From Piromyces finnis (lineage: Eukaryota; Neocallimastigomycota; Neocallimastigomycetes; Neocallimastigales; Neocallimastigaceae), in NCBI GenBank assembly GCA_002104945.1, contig MCFH01000041.1, positions 264,001 through 328,000 of the forward strand: a DNA stretch of 64,000 bases. The letters are read 5' to 3'. A program made the translations under genes and the position numbers. This document shows positions 11,401 through 22,547 of the stretch, in pieces. The notes beneath the pieces are model-generated. The model saw nothing but the letters and a program-made list of their open reading frames with translations. It searched no databases and was not told where the DNA came from. How positions within the stretch are numbered: position 1 is the stretch's first letter; every line of letters starts with the position of its first letter.

Positions 11401-12877
11401 ATCTACTCCCTCAAATTCACCATCACTAACACCATCAAATATACATTCTCAGGAATCTTCATTGAGTTCCTCACCAGTATTATTCAATCAACTATCATCA
11501 ACAAGCACCTCACCACTAATGACATCAAAACCAACAGAGGAAGTAAAGAGTATTTCTTCAACTGATTCACGAGATATTAAATTAGAATCATCTCAAACTA
11601 CTAATTCATCATCTAAAGAATCAAAAGCACCAGTATCTAATATTTCAGGAGTTTCTCAAGCTTTGATACCAAATTGTTCAATTGAATCAAAGTATCCAAC
11701 ATTAAATAGTACTGTAACATTAGTGAATAATCAAAATATGAATCAAAATTCTGTTCTTTCAGAAGATATTTCAATATATACAAATTATTCAGATGAAACA
11801 TGTATACATAATGATAATGAATCCAAATCTTGTTCAAAACTTTGTGAAGAAATAAATTGTATTAAACCAATTATGCATAGTGATACAGATATAAGAAGAA
11901 TAAAAAAAAATGAAATTGAAGATGCAAATAGTTTGCGTAAAGTTCAGTCCGTATTACAGTATTCAGATAAAAGCAAGCTATGTCAATATTATTATGATTC
12001 AATAGACAATGAAAGTTCATTGGAAATAGAAGATGAAGAAAATGGTGAAATAGTAAAGAAATCATTAAATAAGAATAATTTTGAATTGATAGAAATCAAT
12101 TCTAATAAAGTAGATCGTGAAGTAGTTACAAGTCCTATGATTTCAAAAAGTAATATAGAAAAAAGGAAATATTTCCCTACACATTCTTATGATCAAGTAG
12201 TACATCCTCAAGATTTAGAAAGAAAAGATTCGTATTACGAGTTTGAACAAAATGAAAGTAGCATGACCTTGGGAAGAAAGTATTCAGATGCATCATTTAT
12301 ATCATCATCTGTAGAACCATCCTCAAATTCTATTAATCATAACGAAAATGAGAAAACAAGAACATGTTCCATGAGTGCTATATGTGCTTCCGAAGCTTCA
12401 TCAAAGAATTTGATGGAGTCGTCAGATAAGGAAACTGTTAAAACCTCTACAACTGCTTCTGGTGAATATCCTACTCATCCACATCATCACCATCACTTTT
12501 TTGTTATTTCGAATTCAGAAGCTGATATACATTCTCCTTCCTTATTAAAATATAATAATGAATTTCTAAAAGATGGTAATTGTAATACAAGAACTGTTAT
12601 TAGCAGTCGACAGCATAGAAAATTTGATATTACAACGTCGTCTATCTCCACAAAAACTCCTTCCATTGCTTCAATTAAAACAATGTCTACTAATAGTCTT
12701 ATTAAACATAGACGAACCCCAAGTAATTCCAGTAGTATGAGTTCTCATAGTCGTTTTACAATTATAAGAGAATCTAATTCAAAAAATGTAAATAATGAAA
12801 AATCACCATTATCATCAAGTAATTCCACCACCAAAAAACAAAGTAGATTTACAGTAACTCGTAATGCAATAAATTAA
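8468..12877 (+). CDS. Ser/Thr/Asn-rich 1469-residue protein with repeated RFx[VI] motifs, function unknown
   Basis: A single intron-free frame of 1469 codons, by far the longest in the window. I see no globular catalytic domain, signal peptide or membrane segment. The protein is mostly disordered Ser/Thr/Pro/Asn-rich sequence with Thr-Pro and Ser-Pro clusters (around 10990-11480) and basic-directed sites such as RRVS and RRTPS. Against this background a short motif recurs: SRFEV (S365-V369), GRFTI (G739-I743), SRFTI (S1428-I1432) and SRFTV (S1459-V1463), the last ten residues from the C-terminus. Related words KFVIIRN (around residue 759) and FFVISN follow His-rich segments. In animals (S/G/V)RFx(V/I) is the docking motif recognised by the CCT domain of OSR1/SPAK (Fray) kinases, so a kinase-docking scaffold is a possible role. 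That is inference from motif shape. The gene converges on the LRR-SH3 gene at 14401-17290. Confidence 0.85.
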   Translation: MQNNLMEKESVESKRLSTATSVSLSVATSASPSLLSETSFNNSILSKSPTPSSISNYVNNQIQGKETKSESEKKKLKNVLHKFFKTKKIFIGSNHGHHKKNSYSQNLGDEKNIYGYSTIGKSILNADENLSKNANTVSTSQPASLYYINNQANSTQSNIENNYLTTPNSLSQQQHLQLNEDNKFPTYYSREELELKLKSETEKNICSDKLTAKEFAAEVGIIPINEEDEDSNSVKSSHLNNVTYSSFFTNNGIQNTYNSTKSYGPRLDMSLFDPPNKISSENLNESKKTIIPEYNQRSSFGLSSSSDIDGSLGAKGALKSKDSENETIEILDIDSLSKSNIKENDIEKAEAKFTTQTRSRIKKLSRFEVEVLSGNTPKSAMINSKKPSINTLGLGEYNQSHSHPNSAKLSNSFSSPCYLNATSSLPNLNDLNKIMLKNGSGYHTTPSSPARRDYGIPKNDNVYFVCSNAQTRKPRRVSLSKHSPMNSLDEKNGKDAKEKLRIIVDIPNEDDNDSMPSSASTSSSASPIHFEAKHQYSTTTINSSVSKIDIYNLNNNETANKARNMTTTIITPEIIKAADDSKNSSSESNSLTTTPINTPSPEELKNIWIDKTIGGNTNCINKFHITNFQTEISKADNTIHTTTASHIKDAMTNTDSVVFPIQIIKTPIGGKCNTYLSDSKVTNEDIQPSRFSENKTKSLHSKNTIIDEEKNNEKSEKNNLNNKEKSEDSSNVVQVIQKGRFTIMKEHHDYKHAVSHHYKFVIIRNPSSNVLLPQTSGDSLTSSSLSSIPSYSYIDPTKNKDVKHSHKETLSTIITPTSSSGLTLDKSSMINSSSNTTSPPGSPYSTCSPTLSTISIPHQQLANIAAASLSSNLNLSEGIAYTTTIDSNGKAFESNKSEEHVLIVPTNDEKQNNLTCIQSFTSSVTPISTSLYISTITPVQTSLNKDLMHGIGPTTTPLNEDTHSTTTTPLMIHSITPSSTPSNSPSLTPSNIHSQESSLSSSPVLFNQLSSTSTSPLMTSKPTEEVKSISSTDSRDIKLESSQTTNSSSKESKAPVSNISGVSQALIPNCSIESKYPTLNSTVTLVNNQNMNQNSVLSEDISIYTNYSDETCIHNDNESKSCSKLCEEINCIKPIMHSDTDIRRIKKNEIEDANSLRKVQSVLQYSDKSKLCQYYYDSIDNESSLEIEDEENGEIVKKSLNKNNFELIEINSNKVDREVVTSPMISKSNIEKRKYFPTHSYDQVVHPQDLERKDSYYEFEQNESSMTLGRKYSDASFISSSVEPSSNSINHNENEKTRTCSMSAICASEASSKNLMESSDKETVKTSTTASGEYPTHPHHHHHFFVISNSEADIHSPSLLKYNNEFLKDGNCNTRTVISSRQHRKFDITTSSISTKTPSIASIKTMSTNSLIKHRRTPSNSSSMSSHSRFTIIRESNSKNVNNEKSPLSSSNSTTKKQSRFTVTRNAIN

Positions 12878-14400
12878 AACTATTTTTTTTTTTAAAAAAA
12901 AAAAAAAAAACATTTATTACTCAAAATAAGCAATAATTATATTATTTTATAAGAAGAAAGTGAAAATAAACAATACCTTTTTTACATACCATTAATAAAT
13001 ATTTGAATAAAAAAAATAAATAAAACATATAAATTAGATTATAGTATATATATTTTATTTTTATTTTTTTTATGCTAAATATTATTATACAATAATAGCA
13101 ATAATGAAAATGGACATCATAATAATAGTTAAAGTTTAATCGCATAATCATTTAGAAACTGAAATATAATTTTGAGAAGTGACGTGACAATATGAATTGG
13201 GAAGAAAGTATTTTTAATTTATAATTTATTTAAATAATATATTTTTATTTTATCAACATACACCTATTTTTTTCAACATTAATATATAATATCATAATTT
13301 AATTTAATTTTTTAAAAAAGTATTCCTCAACTCCTAAGCTACGATAAAAATAATAAAGCAATATTCATAATCATAATAATAGTTATAATATAAAATGTAA
13401 TAATAATAGTAAGATGATTTAGTAAAAGTTCTTATTTTTGAGGAGGCGGATTTGACTTCCTCGGAAATAATAATAATCCAGTCATCAAAAAAAAAAAAAA
13501 AGTTTAAAAAAAAAATTAAAAAAACAAAACAAAATACCATTAATAAGCAATAGTAACAACAACAACAACAACAACAAAAAAAAAATAATATTTCCTCAAC
13601 AAAAATACAAAAAAAAAAAAGCCTAACATAATAAAAACAAAATAATATATATATTTCAATTAATTATTAATAATAAATTCATTTTATTATTCGCACATAT
13701 AAAGCAAAATAATAAAAATACTAAGAATAATAATAATAAAAAAAAAAAAAAAATTAAAACTTTAACTTTTTTTGTTTTTTGTTATGGTGTTTTTATTAAA
13801 GCTTAATTATAAAAGTTTATAGATACTTTTTAAGTTTGAAAAAGAATTATTGATGATTAGTAGTATTTAAAATTTTAATGGATGTACAGAGATTATTGAA
13901 AAAAAAAAAAAAAATGTTACGTGCAATAAAAAATGTATTTAAAAAAAAAAGAGTACAAAATATTAATTGTGAATTCCAAATTTTTAAATTTACAAAAGAA
14001 AAAAAATAGGTAACACAAAAAACGAAAAAAAAAATAAAGATTAATGGTATGATTTTTTTTTTTAAAAAAAAGTATTAAAAGTATTTATGGTTTATGGTAT
14101 TAAATAAATAAATATAGGTATAATTATAATCAAGTGGTATTAACTATAGAACTTTTTTTTTTTTTTTTTTTATATTCATTATATATTATTTTTAAAGATA
14201 AGAAACTGGAAATTGCTTATATATATTAAATAGTATTTTTTTTTTTTTTAAAAAAAGTATAGAATTTAAAAAAACTTTACCATACTTTTTTTAAAAAAAT
14301 TAATTTTTATATATTCATATTATACATATTATATCAAAATTAATTAAGACTATCTTTTTTTTTTTTTTTTATTAAATTACCAAGATTATGACATCATATT
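12878..14400. other. Convergent intergenic region, no gene seen
   Basis: Separates the 3' ends of two converging genes. It holds A and T runs of 10-20 bases, AT tandem copies and an ACAACA run at about 13555-13576. Both transcripts presumably end here, but no specific polyadenylation signal can be singled out because AATAAA-like words occur by chance. Confidence 0.6.
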
Positions 14401-15047
14401 TTATTTTATTTTGACATTGTATTGTGAGATATCAAAGGAAACATCAGAGATATATTCAGTTTCAGTGATATCCATCATATACGATTTATCATCAATAGTT
14501 CGATCAAATTCTGATGTTTCTTCACGAGGTTTTATACTGGTATCATCAATTTGGGATGTGAGATTTTCCAAATCAAATTGTTTGATGAGTTGTTCTTCGG
14601 TTTCTAATGCTCCATCCATTTCTTTCATTGTTTCTTTTATTTCTTTTACCCATTCTTGATCAGCCGATCTACGAAGCATTTTTTCATTTTTTAAAAAGGG
14701 TCTAAATTTATTATATGAATCTTGGGTATTATTATTATTATTATTATTATTATCGTTGTTGTTGTTGTTGTTGTTGTTATGGCTATTGATACTATTATAA
14801 TTATCATAATTATTATTACTATTATTACTATTATAATAGGAATTATTTCTGGAATTATTTAGTGGGTGGTATGAATTAGATATTTTATTATCAATTATTG
14901 AATGATTTGAATTAATATTAGGGTAGTTCATACTATTATAATTATTTGGATTATTAGTGTTATTATTTCCATTATTACCATAATAATTACTGGTATTACC
15001 ATTACCATTACCGTTATCATTATTATTATTATTACCATTACCATTAC

Positions 15048-15108
<61 letters not shown>

Positions 15109-17290
15109 ATTAATATCATTTATACTAATTTTATTATAGTCATTTATGGAGGTATAAGATGTTTGTTGTCGTATTCTTTTTGAATTAGAATGAGAAGATA
15201 GAGAAGGTTGTTCATACCTGTATTTTTCTGTTATTCCGCCTTTATTGAGACTAGAATTTTTATGAGCAATAGAAGATATATCTTTTGCTGTTTTTTCCTT
15301 CATACTACTTAATCTGGATGTTTTAGGTGAAGAAGAAGTAGCAGCATAATAATTATTATAATCAATGTATGGTTTTGACATTTGTTTTTTTATTTTTGAT
15401 ATTTTCATTAAATTTTCCATGATCTCATTGACTTGACTGTCCATATTGTAAAGATCGGTGGATAAAAGTTTTACTTGAATCATACCTTCTTCATTGGTTC
15501 GAAGATTTTTAACCCAGGCAAATCCATTTTCATAAATACAACCAATATCTACTACATCACCAAAATGAAGTTCAATTTCGTCTTGTTCTTTTGGTTTAAA
15601 ATCACAAATAACTCTACCATAAGGGTAGGAATTTAGATTGGCTTTTATTCGATTTAATTCCTCTTTTAATTCCCTTGTTTCTATTGTTTCTTCATCATCA
15701 TGTGTTTTTTTATGATAATTAGAAGACCAACCTCTTCCATAACTATGTTCTTCTGCACTTCCATCATTGGCTAAGCGAATATTTTCACTTTTACCATTAT
15801 TGTTATTATAATCTGTATCGTATTTCTCAATGGATGAATCTTCATCTATCATATAATTACTACTATTACTAAATTGAATGCTAACAATATCTTGATGTCG
15901 TGTATTTTCTTTTTCAAATTCATTTCTTGCGATAATATGTTCTTGTAAAGCATTTGGATGATTATAATCCGTTAATTTTGCATTTTCGTGCTTTTCCTTA
16001 CTGTTGTTATCTGTAATTGTTTCATTATTATTGTTATTAGCTATGCTGTATCTAAAAAATTTAGAAGATAATTTTTTAAATGCATTTATATTTTTCTTTT
16101 CATTTTCTGTTTCCTCCTCTTCCTCTATCATTGAATTTTGTATTGATGCGGCGTAAAAGGATCGTTCTGACATAATTTCATCTTGTTGTACATCATTAGA
16201 TGAATGATTAAAACACGAATGACACATTGAACCTCCCCTACCTCCTTCATGCTTTTTTATGAAATTTTGATAGTAAATGTAAAATAAGGATAAAAATATA
16301 ATTACACCTATTAAACTGATAATTGTTATTATCATTATTGATTTATTATTTTTTTCTAATCCACTTCTTTTATTAATATCTATAATTATTTTAAATATAT
16401 ATTTATATATTATTATTAATATTATAATTATATTATTATGCATTGATGTGGAATAAAATATAAAGAAGACTTATATTTTAATTTTTTTTTTTTTTATTTC
16501 TTATATGTATTACCTTGATAGAATATTCTATTTTTGTTGATACTATCATTGATTTCATTACCATCATCAAAATTATTATTTTGAAGAGAACTATATAAAA
16601 TATATCAAAATCAGTAACATTAATAATATGTATATCTATATAAAAAAGCATTACTTTTTATAAAATTATTAAACGATAGTTACATATATTTTAGATTTGG
16701 GAGTTGTTTCAAGAAGTCTGGTAGAGTTTTGTAAAATTCATTATTATTAATATATCTATATTTGATGAACATATAAAATATTAATTTTAAATTAATTAAA
16801 TAGAAAATAATTTTATATTAAATTTTATATTATTAAATTTTTAGCTTAGGATGGATATATACAATTTTTCTAAGTAGACTAAATTTTTTAGGTCTTTTAG
16901 AATTTTGTTCTTTACATTTAAAAAAGATAAATTTCTTTTTAATAATAAGGGTTAATTAAGTAGGAAAATAGAAAAAAAATATAAATATAGAGATAAATAA
17001 ATAAAAAATAATAATAATAGTAAGATATATATTAATACATTAATAATAATAAAAAAATTATAAAAAAAAATAGTATAATTTTTATAATGATTAACCTACA
17101 ATTCTATAATTTCATTAGTATTGAATTTACATTTAATATATTTCGATGGTACACCACAACAGGTATTTTTTGGGTTTAATAAATATTCTAAATCTAATTC
17201 ATTTAATATATTTTCAATAAATTGACATTGACCATAGCATTGCCAAACACCTAATGCTATAATGAATAATACTCTAATTAATATTCTCAT
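14401..17290 (-). CDS. Membrane protein: signal peptide, leucine-rich repeats, TM helix, SH3 domain, poly-Asn tail
   Basis: Five minus-strand exons join in frame: 17290-17100, 16934-16863, 16755-16684, 16590-16514 and 16379-14401, giving 796 residues. Residues 1-21 are a signal peptide. A Cys-bearing cap (NTCCGVPSKYIKC) leads into LRRs such as EIIELNLSFLNV, LKNLVYLEKLYI and LPNLKYISLQNNNF. One TM helix at about 149-171 (IMIITIISLIGVIIFLSLFY) is followed by a cytosolic part containing an SH3 domain at about 390-445: a GRVICDFKPKEQDEIELHFGD start (the ALYDY-like strand), W in GFAWVKN, and the EEGMIQVKL end. After the SH3 comes a long Asn-rich region. Exons 2 and 3 are each exactly 72 nt, one 24-residue LRR per exon. 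Such LRR-TM-SH3 proteins are, to my knowledge, typical of anaerobic gut fungi. A role as a surface sensor that recruits Pro-rich partners is inference. The methionine-initiated frame at 16443 is intronic and not the true start. Confidence 0.85.
14727..15110. repeat. AAT/AAC triplet tracts coding poly-Asn
   Basis: Reading-frame triplet arrays in the last exon of the LRR-TM-SH3 gene. About 20 uninterrupted ATT units (about 15050-15108 on the plus strand) encode a run of Asn on the minus strand. A second cluster at about 14727-14778 uses ATT plus GTT, so Asn is encoded by both AAT and AAC. Interspersed NGNGN words lie between the runs. Confidence 0.85.
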
Positions 17291-19707
17291 ATTATTTCTT
17301 GAAGATTTTATTGATATTTAATAAAGTGAATTGATATGTTTTTTTTTATTAAAAATAGAAAAGAGATATATCTTCTTAATTATTATGTCAAAAATAATTT
17401 AAATATAAAAAAAAAAGTTTTATTTTTAAATTTCGAATGCTATGTAGTTTATTATTTTTGAAATTTGAATACTATTTTTTTTTTCTTTTCTAAATATTTA
17501 GTATATTACATATAATGATTTATTTATTGGCAATATGTTTCCGTTATGACTTTAATATTAATATATCCTTTTCATTACTTTTTTTTTTTTTTTTTCTTTT
17601 TTAATAAAGTATAGTTGTATAAAAAAAATATTTTTCGGGTGTTGTACTTTCTACTATTGAATATAATAGGATAGATATATAGGTATAAAATTTGGATAAA
17701 TTTTAGAATTAAATATTCTTCTTCTTCTTCTTATTAATTATTTATATAAAAATGTAAGTTTGAAGTCATAAAATAATTCTTTTCTTTTTTATTCTTTTAT
17801 TATTATTTTTGAAAGTTAGGTTAAAAAAAGAGAAAAATAGTTTACGAGAAGTAAAAAATTCAAAAAAAAAAAAAAAAAATAGTTGGAATTAAAAAAAAAA
17901 ATATATATAAATTAAAATTTATTTAATTATAATTTTTAATTTCTTTTTAATATATTGAAAATTATATATTAAAAAAAAAAAGTTTAAAAAAAAAATTAAT
18001 TATATAAAGAATATAATTTTTTTAATTAAAAAAAAAAAAAAGGTAATAATCTATAATAAATTTTTTTATTCCATATTAATGTATTATCATTTATATCATT
18101 TAAAACATTAGCATATTTAATATAAGAGTTCCTTGAATAGTATTAGAAAAAAAGAAATCTTAATGATAAATAGAAATATGTAATATAATATTTAATTGAA
18201 AATCCCTTTTTTTTTATTTTTTTATTTTTTCTAAAAAGATGAAGGATATTTTTATTCTTATGTTTTTTTAATATAAAATTGGAAATAGCTTTTTTTTTTT
18301 ATAATAATATTAAAAATTATTAAAAATTAGTATAACAAGGGTCATTAATAGCAATTAAATATTATTTTTTGTTATAAAAAGAAAAACAATTGGTTTTATT
18401 TATTTTTCTTTTTGTTTTGTTTTAAAACTAATAAATTAAAAATAATAATTTAGTATTAATTACATTTGTATATAGTTTCTTAAACAACATTAAAATTTAA
18501 TATCTTATTTTTTTAGGGTGATTAAAATTTCAATCAATTTGTTTTATTTGATAGTGTTAGATTGCTCTTGAGGTGTTTAGTAGAGATAAAATTTTAATGA
18601 TAAAGGTCGTGTAACTTTTTTAATTTCAAAATTATTTTATTATAAATATTTAAAACTTTATTGTATAAGCACCATCCCTTAAATGTATATTCATTTATTT
18701 TTAAACTTTTTTTTTTTTTTTATGTTTCTCCAAAAGCTTTTTTTTTTTATAAATAATAGAATAATAATAGAATTATTCTTTTTTTAATAACTTAAAGTAA
18801 AAAATTACTTTTCAATAATAATATGTAGATTTATTGAATGATAGAATAAAACTTTATAATTAGACGAAAAAAGGAAATCGGAGTTTAAACGGTATAAAAA
18901 AAAAAGAATTTTTTTTTCCTTATATTGAAAATAGTTTTATTAAATGATGAATAATTTATTTTATTTGTATTTAACAATAGAATTATCATGTTTTAATAAA
19001 ATGATAATAGTAATTTAGAATAATATTTTTATATTTATATAATTTTCATCTTTATTCATTATACAATTACAAAATGATAGTTAAAAGTATATAAATTTAG
19101 AAATTAATGATTAATGCTGCTATTTAAATTTTAATAAATTAAACATAAAACTATCCATCCTATTATAATAATTTAAAATTGTAAAAAATTAAAAGATCAT
19201 CATCCATCCTAATATATTTTAATACTTAAAATTGTTGTATAATTTCTATCAGGACACAACTTATTTTAATATATACCTATTATATTAAAATAATATAACT
19301 ATTTTGGAAATATTTCTTTTTTTTTTTTTAATTATTTATTAATAAATATTATTTAATATAAAGTTGTATTTATAAGAAAATGAGATAGAAAAAAAGATAT
19401 TAATTTAAAAATATGCAAAATTATTTTTAACTCTATATCAAAAAGTAAAAAATATGAATAAAGTTTATTATAATAATAAACTTTAAATTCTAATATCATT
19501 ATTATATCGAGGAATAAACTAAAATAAACTAAAATAAAATGATAAAGTGATTTATTTTTGAAAATAAAAATTGAATATTTTTTTGAATATTGTATGCTAT
19601 CCTTTTTTTTTTTTTTTTTTACGTATTAAAAATTATTAAAATTAACAAAGAATAAAGAAAAAAAAGTTAAAAAGATAAAGGATAGAGAGAAAAAACATAA
19701 TAAAATA
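17291..19707. other. Divergent intergenic region between the LRR-SH3 and subtilase genes
   Basis: About 2.4 kb holding the upstream regions of both genes. It is almost pure A/T with many homopolymer runs of 10-20 bases. I see no third gene or recognisable binding-site cluster. Confidence 0.6.
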
Positions 19708-22547
19708 ATGAAATTAAAATATACAAAACTTCTTTTTCAGATATTTATAGTAAAACTAATTTCTGGATATCCCATTAATTATGAGGATGCAGGTAAAGAG
19801 AACGTTTCAATAAAATCAATTAAATCCCATAATTTATTGGTTCAACAAGATGTCAGTCATGGAAGAGAAGAGTTAACGGCATACGCTTCTCAGTTTAGTA
19901 GTAGTAATTCACCACATTATAATAATAAATTTAATAAAATTCATCGATATCAAAATACTTATCATAAAAATTCTAAAAATGAAAAGGCAGTAAAAACAAG
20001 TCAAGATCAACTATTGCCTAATAATGAAACTCCAGATCGTGAATATATACCAGATCATTATATCGTTTTATTTAAAAAGGAAATAGGTGATACCACAATG
20101 TCACAACATATTAATATGATTCGTTCAATGGTAAAAATAAAAAATAATAATAATAAAACGACAAACGAAATAAAACATGTATATAATATGGATGGTTTTA
20201 GAGGTTATTATGGAAAATTTGATAAGGATACAATAAAATTTATTAAAGAATCTTCAGAGGTATAATACTATTGAAATATATTTAAAATCTTTTTTTTTTT
20301 TATGTTTTTAATTTGAATTATATCAGAGTAAAAAAATAAAATATAATTTAAAATTTAATATTATTAATATATTTAAAAAAACAATAATCAGTAAAAAAAA
20401 AAAAAAGACATTTTTTAAATTAAACTTTTATAATACAAAATTAAATGATCCTTAAAACATTTATTTTTATTTTATTCTATTTTTTTTTGTAAATAATTTA
20501 TTTGTAGGTTCTTATGATAGAAAGAGATAAAAAAATTCGCATAAACAATGATTTAAATGTTCAAATAAATGCTCCATGGAATCTTTCACGTATTTCCCGA
20601 AGACAATTCAACGAAAATAGCATTAATAAGGAAAAATATGTGTATCAACATTCCTCAGGTCAAAATATAACCGTATATGTTGTTGATACTGGTATAAATA
20701 TTCATCATGTAGAATTTGGCGGTAGAGCTACTTGGGGTAAAACTTTTAGTGAGGAAATTGAAGATGAGGATCTTAATGGTCATGGTACTCATGTTGCTGG
20801 AATTATCGGTGGAACTATTTATGGTGTGGCAAAAAAGGTAAATTTAGTTGCTGTCAAAGTAATTAATAAAAATGGGGAAGGATCCTTAAGTAATATCATA
20901 CAAGGTATTGAATTTTCTATTAATGACCATATTAGAAGAATTCAATCAAATACTTCCAAGTATCCTGTTCGTTCTGTTATAAATATTAGTTTAGGTGGTC
21001 CTCTTAGTAATATATTAAATAGAGCAGCCAATATGGTAAACCTATTCTATATAATTAAATATTATTACTAAACTCTATATATCTATTTTATGTATATTTA
21101 AATATTTTTATACTTTTTAACATTTAAAATAATAATAACAACTTATATTAAAAACATTTGAAATATTTTAATTTTGATTCAATAAATTAATATTCAAAAA
21201 TATATATAACTATATTAATAAAATAAAATATAACCAAAACATAACAACAATCAAATATAATAGGCTGTTCGTTATAATATTAATGTTGTTACAGCAGCTG
21301 GTAATGAATATGAAAACGCATGCCATTCCTCTCCAGCATCTTCTCCTAATGTTATAACAGTTGCAGCAACTAATAGTAAAGATGAAATGACAAACTATTC
21401 AAATTATGGTAATTGTGTTAATGTTTTTGCACCTGGAGATAGGATTGAATCTGCATGGACAGGCTCAAGTAATAATTTAATTAATATGTCATCTGGTACT
21501 TCTATGGCATGTCCTCATGTTGCTGGTGTTGTAGCTCTTCTTCTTGATACTGAACGTTACGCAAATTATAAGCCAAATCAAGTTTTAAAACTTGTTGAAA
21601 ATTTAAGTACTAAGAATGTTGTAAGAAAGATTCCAATTTGGAGTAATACACCAAATCGTTTAATTTATTCATCACCACCTGTTAAAGGTACTGAATTTGC
21701 CGATAATGATAAAACAAATGAAAACGAACCTGACAATTTAAATGATATTATTGATGATGATGATGATGACGATAACAAAAACAAAGGTGATGATGGTGTT
21801 GGTGATATTATTGATGATGATGATGACAAGCCAGATGATTTAGATGATGTGGTAGATGATGATGATAAGGACAAAGCAGATGATGGTGTTGGTGATATTA
21901 TTGATGATGATGATGACAAGCCAGATGATTTAGATGATGTGGTAGATGATGATGATAAGGATAAAGCAGATGATGGTGTTGGTGATATTATTGATGATGA
22001 TGATAATAATAAAAATAAAGGTGATGATGGTGTTGGCGATATTATTGATGATGATGATGACAAGCCAGACAATTTAGATGATGTGGTAGATGATGACGAT
22101 AATAAGGATAAGGCAGATGATGGTGTTGGTGATATTATTGATGATGATGATGATGATGACAAGCCAGACAATTTAGATGATGTGGTAGATGATGATAATA
22201 ACAATAATAAAAATGAATCTGGAGATTTAGATAAAATTGAAGATGAGAATAATTACGAGAATTCAAATACAAGTGATTTTGATGGAGTTGAGAATAGTGA
22301 ATATAACAATAATAAATATATCAATGATTTAAATGATGCAATTGACAACATCAATTATTATCCAGATAATTTCAATGATATAATTGGAGATATATATACT
22401 AAATTCAAGAATATCTTCATAAATAAAAGTAGAAATAATGTAGACAATACTATCAAATTAAAGAAACCTCGTCGTAAAGATAAAACATATATAAGTTATT
22501 ATCATTATGAACAAATTAAGAAAGAATACAACTTAAAAGACTATTAA
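19708..22547 (+). CDS. Secreted subtilisin-like serine protease (S8, proteinase K type) with Asp-rich repeat tail
   Basis: Three exons join in phase 0: 19708-20259, 20508-21035 and 21264-22547, giving 787 residues. A hydrophobic N-terminus (KLLFQIFIVKLISG) is the signal peptide. An I9-type inhibitor prodomain follows (PDHYIVLFKKEI ... FRGYYGKF ... VLMIERDKKI). The mature catalytic domain has all required residues: Asp244 in VYVVDTG, His276 in NGHGTHVAG, oxyanion Asn374 in TAAGNE and Ser440 in GTSMACPHVAG. After the catalytic domain (about residue 490) comes a tail of alternating acidic modules, roughly DDDDKDKADDGVGDII and DDDDDKPDDLDDVV, coded by 21744-22196. Then an Asn-rich linker leads to a basic end (KKPRRKDK). 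The tail has no family I recognise; calcium or surface binding is possible. The enzyme should be an active extracellular or vacuolar endopeptidase. Confidence 0.95.
21744..22196 (+). repeat. Coding tandem repeat, two alternating acidic modules
   Basis: About ten alternating modules of 42-54 nt, together a higher-order unit of about 90 nt, encode acidic peptide with GATGATGAT runs. Copies differ by a few codons (PDDL versus PDNL, KDKA versus NKNKG), including synonymous changes, so copies have been reshuffled or expanded more than once. Repeat number is likely to vary between strains. Confidence 0.9.

Noticed and set aside
14401-16443. SH3 protein starting at the methionine encoded at 16443
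   Set aside because: The first 21 codons are intronic; acceptor TAG at 16382-16380 joins the exon at 16379 to upstream LRR exons in frame.
21665-22204. 179-codon Ser-rich minus-strand frame
   Set aside because: It is the antisense of the Asp-coding GAT repeats (ATC read in the shifted frame as TCA/TCT) inside the subtilase gene.
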